In this document: positions 1-5,079 of the stretch, piece by piece
How positions within the stretch are numbered: the first letter of the stretch is position 1
Layout of the letters: the number at the start of each line of letters is the position of its first letter
Source of the DNA: Clostridia bacterium
Lineage (GTDB): Bacteria > Bacillota_A > Clostridia > Christensenellales > Aristaeellaceae
Reading direction: 5' to 3'
Assembly (NCBI GenBank): GCA_017530275.1
Contig: JAFXMP010000184.1
Coordinates: 1 to 5,977, forward strand
DNA length: 5,977 bases
Position numbers and translations under genes: made by a program
Notes under the pieces: model-generated
What the model saw: only the letters and a program-made list of their open reading frames with translations
The model's database searches: none
What the model was told of the DNA's origin: nothing

Positions 1-309
1 GAGGCCCAGGAATTGTCCCTGGACGAACTGGACGACGTGGCAGGCGGCGTAACGGAACGGGACTGGATGGCAAGCGGCTGTGCAGCCACCGTGGAACCGG
101 GCAGCGACTGCTGGGGAACGGATGGCGGATGCAGTATGTGTAATATAAAATATGTAAATAAGCCGCAATACAACTGTATCAGATGCAACAGATTCAGCGC
201 ACAGAGACATTATAACATCTTTGGCACCTGGTATATAAGATGCAGGTACTGTGGAGTATTCGAAACGTCGATTGCGGAATTACAAGCCCATGGGCTATGG
301 GGTAATTGA
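1..309 (+). CDS. RiPP-like precursor peptide 1, Cys-rich core (5' partial)
   Basis: The reading frame is open from the first base, so the N-terminus lies outside the window; the visible part is 102 residues. It begins with an acidic leader end, ELSLDELDDVAGG, closing in a double Gly at residues 15-16, the usual leader/core boundary of bacteriocin-type and other RiPP precursors. The 86-residue remainder has eight Cys (27, 37, 44, 47, 59, 62, 81, 84), six of them in CxxC pairs (CSMC, CIRC, CRYC), which resembles a zinc ribbon or a heavily crosslinked core. The next ORF has the same leader end (10 of 16 residues identical over the aligned stretch), which supports a precursor role for both. An internal TTG at base 13 could serve as a start but would cut the leader, so I reject it. 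The core is long for a RiPP, so a small zinc-binding protein exported through a double-Gly leader is an alternative. Confidence 0.7.
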   Translation, partial: EAQELSLDELDDVAGGVTERDWMASGCAATVEPGSDCWGTDGGCSMCNIKYVNKPQYNCIRCNRFSAQRHYNIFGTWYIRCRYCGVFETSIAELQAHGLWGN

Positions 310-335
310 AGACAAACCATGAAAAGCCCATGGGC
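284..335. repeat. Direct repeat of a palindromic 12-mer, 40 bp apart
   Basis: AAGCCCATGGGC occurs at 284-295 and again at 324-335. Each copy contains the perfect palindrome GCCCATGGGC, and the first extends to AGCCCATGGGCT. The sequences just after both copies are also alike (GGGGTAATTG versus GGGTATTGG). The first copy lies in the last codons of peptide 1 and the second lies in the gap after it. The 40-base period would put both sites on the same DNA face. It may be a paired operator or a small duplication; the sequence alone does not decide. Confidence 0.6.
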
Positions 336-376
336 AGGGTATTGGCAAAAGCATTGCGTCATGGGTGATACATTCT

Positions 377-403
377 GCCAGACCGGGAAAAACCCGGTTT
401 GGC
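377..403 (+). other. Intercistronic RNA hairpin (11-bp stem, A5 loop)
   Basis: GCCAGACCGGG (377-387) pairs with CCCGGTTTGGC (393-403) through one G-U pair, closing a loop of five A. It is a strong stem between the two precursor genes. The bases after it (GAATTTCC) are not a clean T run, so it is a poor intrinsic terminator and better viewed as a partial terminator, an RNA-stability element or a processing element that sets the ratio of the two peptides. Confidence 0.5.
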
Positions 404-425
404 GAATTTCCAAAAAAGAAAGCCA

Positions 426-443
426 TGCCGGACTTGTCCGGCA
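426..443 (+). other. Second intercistronic hairpin with CTTG tetraloop
   Basis: TGCCGGA (426-432) and TCCGGCA (437-443) form a perfect 7-bp stem around CTTG, a known stable RNA tetraloop sequence. At the DNA level it is also a near-perfect 18-base palindrome and could be a repressor site. It ends 27 bases before the ATG of peptide 2, so it could affect that gene's translation start. Confidence 0.45.
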
Positions 444-470
444 ATACCATGAAACAGCGGGGGCGGCACG

Positions 471-689
471 ATGAAGGATTCAACAGGCGGAAATGTGGAA
501 CAGCTTCTGCATGGCGCTGCCTTTCCCAACCCCACCCACAGGGAAGCCCTGCGCGCCCGGCTCTTTGAGGACGCAAGGGAATTGGATTTGGACGATCTGG
601 CCCTGGTTGCGGGCGGGGCGGCTCTGCCGGAAGCTGAGCCGGAGGACTGGACCCATTGGCCCGACCCTATGAACCAACAATCATCATAG
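471..689 (+). CDS. RiPP-like precursor peptide 2, short Cys-free core
   Basis: This 72-residue peptide has a predicted helical leader: residues 19-36 contain NPTHREALRARLFEDAR, followed by ELDLDDLALVAGG with the double Gly at 48-49. Only 23 residues follow, rich in Pro, Asp and Glu, with two Trp (60, 63) in the motif DWTHWPDP and a tail of MNQQSS. There is no Cys, so thioether or disulfide chemistry is not expected; Thr61, Ser71, Ser72, His62, the Trp residues and the acidic residues are the possible modification sites. The ATG at 471 has only a weak G-rich ribosome site upstream, and I chose it because it gives a full-length leader. It lies 12 bases before the HExxH gene, presumably in one transcript. 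The leader resembles hypothetical gut Clostridia peptides ending in VAGG, but I do not recognise a named class. Confidence 0.72.
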   Translation: MKDSTGGNVEQLLHGAAFPNPTHREALRARLFEDARELDLDDLALVAGGAALPEAEPEDWTHWPDPMNQQSS

Positions 690-701
690 GCAGATCATAC
701 A

Positions 702-1562
702 ATGAATAACGAGCGCATCTCCGGCGTATTGAAATGTCTGGCGGCAGAATATCCCCAGCTATACTTGAACCCAGACGCGGATTTGCAGGAAGCCTACCGC
801 CGCGTCGTCCTGCGGGGTGAGGAGCCGGAAAGAAAAAGCCTTGCCCACTATCAGGGCGATCCCGCGGATCGGGAAGAACTGATGGACACACCAGCAGGGC
901 AGGTTCGGGTGGTCACCCTGGGCAACCGGAGGGATTTTGAGCTTGTGATGCGGGGCCTGCTGGCTGCGAAGTCCGGGCCCCTGACTCCTATCCCGGAAAG
1001 TCAGGGCGCGGCCATGGTAACGGTATTCAACTGGCCCCGCATTCACGCGCATCTGGCCCGTTTCCCGGAGGATGAGCGGGCGGCGGAGTTAAAGCGCTTT
1101 ACATCCGTAAAAGAAAACGATGTGGATATGCTGGTGGTACTGTCCCGAGGGCCTTACAGCCATGTGAACGCCGCGGCGGCGGGCTGTACAGAGGAGGAAT
1201 GGCTTGCCCTTTCCGATACCATCCGCCGCTATCATGAATTGACCCATGTGATCTGCCGCAGACAGTTTCCCGGCGACGTCGCCCCCATCCGGGATGAACT
1301 GTTGGCTGACGCGGTAGGGCTGTACGCCGCATATAGGCGCTTTGACCGCAAGCTGGAAGAGCTTTTCCTTGGCATTCAGGATGGGCGCTATAGCGGCGGG
1401 CGGTTGGGCAATTACACCGACAGGCCGGAGGAAATAACGGCCCCTGTTTGCGACGCGCTGGATCGCATGGATGCTGCCATTCATGCCCAGACAGAAGTGA
1501 TACCCTTTGCGCTGATTCCCGCGCTGATGACAGCCGCAGACATAGGAGAAAATGCGAAATGA
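702..1562 (+). CDS. Putative HExxH zinc metallopeptidase, possible leader peptidase
   Basis: This 286-residue soluble protein has no signal peptide or membrane helix. Residues 178-182 read HELTH, a full HExxH zinc-protease motif, and 17-21 residues later come DELLAD (E199, D203), a placement that fits a gluzincin-type third ligand. The segment after it (around residues 207-240: an Arg/Asp-rich helix, then DGRYSGGRLGNYTDRP) looks conserved in style but I cannot assign a family name. The first 150 residues show no motif I know. Its neighbours are a double-Gly leader peptide 12 bases upstream and a HipA-like kinase whose ATG overlaps its stop, so it is probably translated with them. By position it is a candidate to cut the leader at AGG; this is inference. 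Another role, such as a structural HExxH fold without activity, is possible. Its ribosome site (ATAGG, overlapping the previous stop) is weak. Confidence 0.75.
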   Translation: MNNERISGVLKCLAAEYPQLYLNPDADLQEAYRRVVLRGEEPERKSLAHYQGDPADREELMDTPAGQVRVVTLGNRRDFELVMRGLLAAKSGPLTPIPESQGAAMVTVFNWPRIHAHLARFPEDERAAELKRFTSVKENDVDMLVVLSRGPYSHVNAAAAGCTEEEWLALSDTIRRYHELTHVICRRQFPGDVAPIRDELLADAVGLYAAYRRFDRKLEELFLGIQDGRYSGGRLGNYTDRPEEITAPVCDALDRMDAAIHAQTEVIPFALIPALMTAADIGENAK

Positions 1563-2674
1563 GATGTCTGGCGCTGATGCACCTGGAAAAGAAGGTCGCC
1601 ACGATATGCGGCGACGGCTCCTGTGCTGTTCACTGTCCCTCATTCATGCCCTATAACCTGCGGTTGGAAAACGCGGATGGAAGCGATTGCGATTTGCGGG
1701 CGAAAAACCTGGATCAATTCTATCATTGGTGCGCCGCCCGTCCCCTGACGCTGGAAAGGAACGACGCGAAGAATTTCCTCATCCGGCATGGCTTCCAGGA
1801 AGACAAAACAGACAGGGAACGGGCGGAAATCGCGCTGCGCTGCCACGGGCTGTGCCTGACGGACGCTTTCTGGATTCGGGAGATAGAAGAAAACATTCGC
1901 TTCGATCAGATCAATCTGTTCGATTCCCCGCTGTCGGACGAATATGTGGATATTGTGCTTCGGGATCGGGGGATGATCGCAAAAAACCTGGGGCTAATGG
2001 ATGAAGCATCCGCGCTTGCTGAAACAAACACGCCGAATGTATGGGCTCGGCGGGATGGAGGCTATTGGCTGCTCAAGGCTGGCGCTCCGGACGAAGTGGC
2101 GGCGGAGCTGGCGGCCAGCCAAATCGCCCGCTGTTTTGATGTGGATCAGGTGCTGTATGAACCAGCGGCCTATCAGGGCAGGCCGGTCAGCCGCAGCAAA
2201 TTGGTCACTTCAAAGGAATGGAGCATCGTTTTCGCGGGCGATATGGGGGAATACCTGCGGAACGAGGGAAAAAGCCTGTGGGAACTGGTTTCCAGTCAGG
2301 ATGAATATGGCTTCCACATGATGAACATCATCGACTATCTGATCGGCAACACGGACAGGCATTGGCGAAACTGGGGCTTCTGGGTCAGCAATGAGGACAA
2401 TCAGCCAGGAAAGCTGTTTCCGCTGATGGATTTCAACCGTTCCTTCCGCGCTTACGATACCCTGGAAGGGGATCAATGCTTCCCCTTAAAAGGGAAAATG
2501 ACCCAAAGGGCCGCCGCTGTTTGGGGCGTTCAGAAAATCGGGCTCAATCAAAACAAGGCATTGCCGAAAGACCTGCCCTCGCTTTTTTCTGATTTGAATA
2601 TGCTGTGTCAAACGAGAATGGACGTCATGTTCCAAGCCCGCCTGGATGTGTTGCGGCGGGCGGCGCGTCGCTGA
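1559..2674 (+). CDS. HipA-like protein kinase
   Basis: This 371-residue protein starts at the ATG overlapping the upstream TGA (ATGA), with AGGAG at 1544-1548. A longer frame open from 1448 is only readthrough of the previous gene. The N-terminal half (about 1-150) includes RPLTLERNDAKNFLIRHGF and GLCLTDAFWI, typical of a HipA-like family often misnamed excisionase in Clostridia. The C-terminal half is the kinase: K173 in YWLLKAG (ATP Lys), E179/E183 in the following helix, the catalytic loop GNTDRHWRNWGF with D266 and N271, and metal-binding D291 in LMDFNRSF. All key residues are present, so an active Ser/Thr kinase is expected. HipA of E. coli phosphorylates a tRNA synthetase, but no HipB-like antitoxin lies next to this gene. 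The context instead is a precursor-peptide operon, so a peptide-modifying kinase is plausible but unproven. Confidence 0.85.
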   Translation: MRCLALMHLEKKVATICGDGSCAVHCPSFMPYNLRLENADGSDCDLRAKNLDQFYHWCAARPLTLERNDAKNFLIRHGFQEDKTDRERAEIALRCHGLCLTDAFWIREIEENIRFDQINLFDSPLSDEYVDIVLRDRGMIAKNLGLMDEASALAETNTPNVWARRDGGYWLLKAGAPDEVAAELAASQIARCFDVDQVLYEPAAYQGRPVSRSKLVTSKEWSIVFAGDMGEYLRNEGKSLWELVSSQDEYGFHMMNIIDYLIGNTDRHWRNWGFWVSNEDNQPGKLFPLMDFNRSFRAYDTLEGDQCFPLKGKMTQRAAAVWGVQKIGLNQNKALPKDLPSLFSDLNMLCQTRMDVMFQARLDVLRRAARR

Positions 2675-3048
2675 GCGAAACGGAAGGCAGACAATCTGTC
2701 AGTTTGTTTAAACGGGAGATGAATCTCATGAACAGAAAAACAATTATGTCGATGCCGGTGGCTTGCTTGCCACTCCAAAGGAACAGGCGCGGGAAGGGAC
2801 GGCGGTTGGGCTGACCGTATTTCCCTTCCTGCCTTATTCTAATGAGGGATTGCGCCTCAAGGCGCTTCCGGTATATGCCGCTATCGCAAGAACCTGTCTG
2901 ATGATTGCGGGAGGTGAGGTACAGAAAAAGTCCCTCCGCTGTGAAAGCGATACGACCTGTTTGTTCCCTCGTTCGCACTCATGGCTGGAAGGAAGGAACG
3001 CTGCCCCATCATCAAGGGAACAACAATCATTGAGAGGAGAAATAGATC
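2675..3048. other. 374-base gap without a supported gene
   Basis: The gap follows the kinase gene and ends at the ribosome site of the secreted protein (AGAGGAG at 3033-3039). The + strand frame from 2712 to 3128 is open but has no ATG or GTG start and runs into the next gene. It reads sensibly in places (NNYVDAGGLLATPKEQ) and could be a decayed gene. A short inverted repeat, GCGCC-TCAA-GGCGC, lies at 2852-2865 with no T run. A weak promoter-like pair (TTGCGC at 2850, TATATG at 2872) overlaps it. There is no T-tract terminator after the kinase gene and no RNA gene I can recognise. Confidence 0.5.
2719..2814 (+). CDS. Possible small basic peptide ORF
   Basis: An ATG at 2719 (31 codons) or at 2728 (28 codons), the latter behind GGGAG at 2714-2718, opens a short frame with a Met-rich start and a basic end (RNRRGKGRRLG). 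The good ribosome site is the main support. An AAAAA run at 2736-2740 lies exactly where a one-base loss would join this start to the longer open frame that continues to 3128, so it may be the broken 5' end of a former gene rather than a real peptide. I recognise no homologue. Confidence 0.22.
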   Translation: MNLMNRKTIMSMPVACLPLQRNRRGKGRRLG

Positions 3049-3720
3049 ATGAAAAAGTTCGTATCCCTGTTCGTGGCGCTCTGCATGGTGTTCACGATGA
3101 TTCCCGCCCTTGCGGAACCCGTTTCTGAGGAACCCCCCATTGAGGAACAGACCACTGAACAAGAAGCCGACCTGGGCGAACTGCTGGGTCTGCTGGGCGG
3201 ATTGTTTGGCGGCGAAGCCGATGAAGGCGAAGAAGGCGCTAACCTTGACCTGTCCGCGCTGCTGGGCGGACTGCTGGGCAGCGAAGCCGGTGAAGGCGAA
3301 GAAGGCGCTGACCTTGACCTGTCCGCGCTGCTGGGCGCGCTATTGGGCGGTGAAGAATCGGAAACCAAGTCTATCGAAACCGTCTATGCGGCGGCGGAAA
3401 CCAAGGAACAGTTCTTTGGCACATGGAACCTGACCAAGGCCACGATCTTCGATGTTCCGGTCACGCTGGAAGATGTTGCTTCCCTGCTGGAAATTCCCCT
3501 GACGCTCCAAGTCATTGTTGCCGACGGCAGCTTCGCCATGGTAGCCGAAGGAGAGCCTAAGCCAGAAGAAGTGACCATGGAACTAGTGGACGGCGCGCTG
3601 AGCCTGACCCAAGAGGGCAACGAAACCATGGTGCTGAAGCTGACCGACGCGGGCGAGCTTGTGATGGAAATCGGGTTCGTGAGCCTGTATTTTGTGCCCG
3701 TCCCCGTGGAAGCGGAATAA
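3049..3720 (+). CDS. Secreted acidic Gly/Leu-repeat protein, lipocalin-like C-terminus
   Basis: This 223-residue protein has a clear Sec signal peptide: KK at 2-3, a hydrophobic core to about 17, and cleavage after PALA at residue 22; there is no lipobox Cys. After an acidic Glu/Pro linker come two 23-residue repeats (56-78 and 79-101) of the type EAxEGEEGAxLDLSALLGGLLG, plus a shorter degenerate copy at 39-55. The alternating acid and Leu/Gly blocks suggest amphipathic, possibly self-associating segments. The C-terminal 105 residues start with FFGTW (G124, W126) and continue as alternating beta-strand-like stretches, which resembles small lipocalin-like beta-barrel domains in secreted Clostridia proteins. 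AGAGGAG sits 9 bases before the ATG. Function is unknown; it could be an envelope or matrix protein, and nothing ties it directly to the peptide genes. Confidence 0.85.
   Translation: MKKFVSLFVALCMVFTMIPALAEPVSEEPPIEEQTTEQEADLGELLGLLGGLFGGEADEGEEGANLDLSALLGGLLGSEAGEGEEGADLDLSALLGALLGGEESETKSIETVYAAAETKEQFFGTWNLTKATIFDVPVTLEDVASLLEIPLTLQVIVADGSFAMVAEGEPKPEEVTMELVDGALSLTQEGNETMVLKLTDAGELVMEIGFVSLYFVPVPVEAE
3163..3351 (+). repeat. In-gene tandem repeat, 69-base unit
   Basis: Two full 69-base units (3214-3282, 3283-3351) match at 61 of 69 positions, preceded by a shorter 51-base degenerate copy at 3163-3213. The unit is 23 codons, so copy changes keep the frame. The near-identical 5' parts of the units point to recent duplication, and the copy number may vary between strains. 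Confidence 0.85.
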
Positions 3721-3732
3721 ATTTTCCCAGAA

Positions 3733-3767
3733 CGTAAATCAACGCAGGACGGAAGTCCGTCCTTACG
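3733..3767 (+). terminator. Hairpin after the secreted-protein gene, weak terminator candidate
   Basis: GGACGG (3747-3752) pairs with CCGTCC (3757-3762) around AAGT, with an outer arm CGTAA (3733-3737) pairing TTACG (3763-3767) across an unpaired 5' stretch. There is no T run after it, so termination is uncertain; it may instead be a 3'-end stabiliser. Confidence 0.35.
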
Positions 3768-3780
3768 CTTGCTTGCGCAG

Positions 3781-3826
3781 ACCCATCATTTAATCAAAAT
3801 AAAACCCATCATTCAATCAAAATAGA
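3781..3826 (+). repeat. Tandem 23-base AT-rich repeat before the small membrane gene
   Basis: ACCCATCATTTAATCAAAAT begins unit 1 (3781-3803), and unit 2 (3804-3826) matches at 21 of 23 positions. The repeat directly precedes the ribosome site of the next gene (GAAGGAAAG, 3829-3837). It may be a doubled regulator or promoter site; a possible -35 box (TTGCTT, 3769-3774) lies just upstream but no convincing -10 box is seen. Confidence 0.6.
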
Positions 3827-3841
3827 AAGAAGGAAAGAATC

Positions 3842-4042
3842 ATGAACAAAACCCTGAAAGCCATTCTGGCGTTCGTCTGTGGTACTCCCGCCTGCGCGGC
3901 TGTCGCTTCCCTGGTGACCAGTCTGCTTGAAAAGATTCCTTTCATGGAAGAATTCACCAAGCCTTTCACCTGGATCGTGGCTGTCGCTCTGGGCGCTTGC
4001 GGCGCTTACATGACCTACAAGGAAAAGCCCAAAAAGCAGTAA
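3842..4042 (+). CDS. Small two-helix membrane protein
   Basis: This 66-residue protein has two hydrophobic segments, about 5-29 and 41-59, separated by a short acidic loop (EKIPFMEEF), and ends in a Lys-rich tail (YKEKPKKQ). Three Cys (13, 18, 53) sit in the helices. The shape fits a holin-like protein, a small toxin or immunity protein, or an accessory membrane subunit; the sequence does not choose among them. GAAGGAAAG gives a reasonable ribosome site before the ATG. It has its own tandem-repeat upstream region and a strong hairpin downstream, so it may be a separate transcription unit. Confidence 0.65.
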   Translation: MNKTLKAILAFVCGTPACAAVASLVTSLLEKIPFMEEFTKPFTWIVAVALGACGAYMTYKEKPKKQ

Positions 4043-4083
4043 GGCCATAGCCGCCCCGTAAACCGCGATACAACGGACGGAGA

Positions 4084-4118
4084 GGGAACCGTTCTTTGAG
4101 CTTCAAAGAGCGGTTCCC
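4084..4118 (+). terminator. Strong 16-bp hairpin after the small membrane gene
   Basis: GGGAACCGTTCTTTGA (4084-4099) pairs with TCAAAGAGCGGTTCCC (4103-4118) through a single G-U pair and a three-base loop. It is the most stable stem in the window and lies 41 bases past the stop of the small membrane gene. No T run follows on either strand, so it is not a textbook intrinsic terminator; a terminator role is the likeliest reading because the next operon appears to start soon after it. Confidence 0.45.
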
Positions 4119-4131
4119 CCAGTATAAAACC

Positions 4132-4159
4132 TTGGATAAACACAGGACGTGTATATAAA
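4132..4159 (+). promoter_or_regulatory. Candidate sigma-70 type promoter
   Basis: TTGGAT (4132-4137) and TATAAA (4154-4159) are spaced by 16 bases in an AT-rich stretch just after the 4084-4118 hairpin and ahead of the small ORF and the membrane-protein/kinase operon. The match is moderate and the start of transcription is not known. Confidence 0.35.
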
Positions 4160-4186
4160 AGGAAAAACAGCGGCCCACGGCGAAAT

Positions 4187-4294
4187 ATGGTCATAAACAA
4201 AGCCCAGACAGTCATCGACTGGCCGCACCTTGACCCTGAAACCATGAAGAAAGTCCGGCGGAAAATCGATACTGGCTGGAACGTTCATCTTTGA
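4187..4294 (+). CDS. Possible 35-residue small ORF upstream of the sensor operon
   Basis: An ATG at 4187 opens a 35-codon frame (MVINKAQTVIDWPHLDPETM and a basic tail ending NVHL) that stops 17 bases before the next gene, with its TGA touching that gene's ribosome site. It looks protein-like in composition but has no ribosome site near its ATG; the AAAGGA at 4158-4163 is too far away. It could be a translated leader peptide or the remnant of a larger gene. Confidence 0.25.
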   Translation: MVINKAQTVIDWPHLDPETMKKVRRKIDTGWNVHL

Positions 4295-4311
4295 GAGAGG
4301 CGGTTCAGTGA

Positions 4312-5079
4312 ATGAAAACCGACGATCCCGCGTTTCGCCACATTTGGAAAATGATGGCTGCGGATTTAGCTTTGCTGTTGGCCGAATGGCTCGTTCCCCT
4401 TACTGTGTTCATCATCGTTTTATTTGGAGACGAAGCCGTTTCGAGCACCGTCATGATAGAGAGCGATTTGGATCTCTATCTGCTGTGGACGGTTCGCTGC
4501 CTGCGCCTGTTGACCTGGCTCGGCATGATCGTCCATCTGGAGCGGCTTGAGGGCGGCTTTCGGTCGGCCAAGCGCTGGTATCTGCTGCGGATTTTTGTTT
4601 TTTTAACGGTGCAGGTGCTTTCCGGCATACAAAGTCAATCGCCGCTGCTGGTCGGCGTCGGCAATCGGTCGCTCTCTTCAATCATCACCGTTGTTTTTAG
4701 CACGCTTATCATCCCGCCGCTCCTGCCGATGGGCAACCGCGCCCTGCTGAAAGCCGGCGCGGATCTGCTGCGTTATTATGGCATGGAAAAGCCTGCCCGG
4801 GCAAACAGCCGGTGCGGAAAGCTGCTGGCCGTGTTTTCCTGGACGCTTGACGGATGTATGCTGTTATTTGATTCGTTCGCTATCGTCGTTTTTCTCACCA
4901 GCGAATACACTCTGCTTCCGTATCTGGTCGCGCCGGACGGCTCCGAGCTGATACAATGGGGGCTGGTGATCGTGTTCCCTCTGATCGTTCTGAGCGCGTT
5001 GGGCGTCCTGATTCTGTGGGGAATCAGCGCGGGGCGAATGAAAAAGACGCACAGGCTTTTGAAAGGAATCAGTGAATGA
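4312..5079 (+). CDS. Six-helix membrane protein of unknown function
   Basis: This 255-residue protein has about six hydrophobic segments (roughly 16-39, 55-74, 89-105, 120-141, 173-197, 216-242). It contains a conserved-looking LIIPPLLPMGNRALLKAGADLLRYYG stretch around 131-156 (given in pieces: LIIPPLLPMGNR, then ALLKAGADLLRYYG). A GAGAGAGG ribosome site (4294-4300) lies 11 bases before the ATG. Its stop overlaps the start of a LytS/YesM-type sensor kinase in ATGATG, which points to translational coupling and a joint role, for example a signal-input or accessory subunit of the kinase, or a membrane partner whose state it reads. I do not recognise the family and see no transporter motif. Confidence 0.75.
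   Translation: MKTDDPAFRHIWKMMAADLALLLAEWLVPLTVFIIVLFGDEAVSSTVMIESDLDLYLLWTVRCLRLLTWLGMIVHLERLEGGFRSAKRWYLLRIFVFLTVQVLSGIQSQSPLLVGVGNRSLSSIITVVFSTLIIPPLLPMGNRALLKAGADLLRYYGMEKPARANSRCGKLLAVFSWTLDGCMLLFDSFAIVVFLTSEYTLLPYLVAPDGSELIQWGLVIVFPLIVLSALGVLILWGISAGRMKKTHRLLKGISE

Noticed and set aside
471..689. Nif11-type leader assignment
   Set aside because: The GG end is similar, but the body of the leader lacks the Nif11-like pattern I know; no class is claimed.
1448..1558. N-terminal extension of the kinase frame, open from 1448
   Set aside because: It lies wholly inside the HExxH gene in another frame; the ATG at 1559 has AGGAG upstream, overlaps the previous stop as ATGA, and starts where the family similarity begins.
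1089..1643. Long minus-strand open frames (184 and 167 codons)
   Set aside because: They are opposite the HExxH and kinase genes, low in recognisable protein features, and explained by the GC-rich coding strand.
702..2674. Toxin-antitoxin module reading of the HipA-like gene
   Set aside because: The gene upstream is a HExxH protein, not an HTH antitoxin, and no HTH gene is adjacent downstream.
3110..3433. Alternative + frame in the secreted-protein gene
   Set aside because: It is a shadow of the repeat region; the other frame has the ribosome site, signal peptide and a full domain.
3781..3826. CRISPR array
   Set aside because: Only two abutting repeats with no spacers between them.
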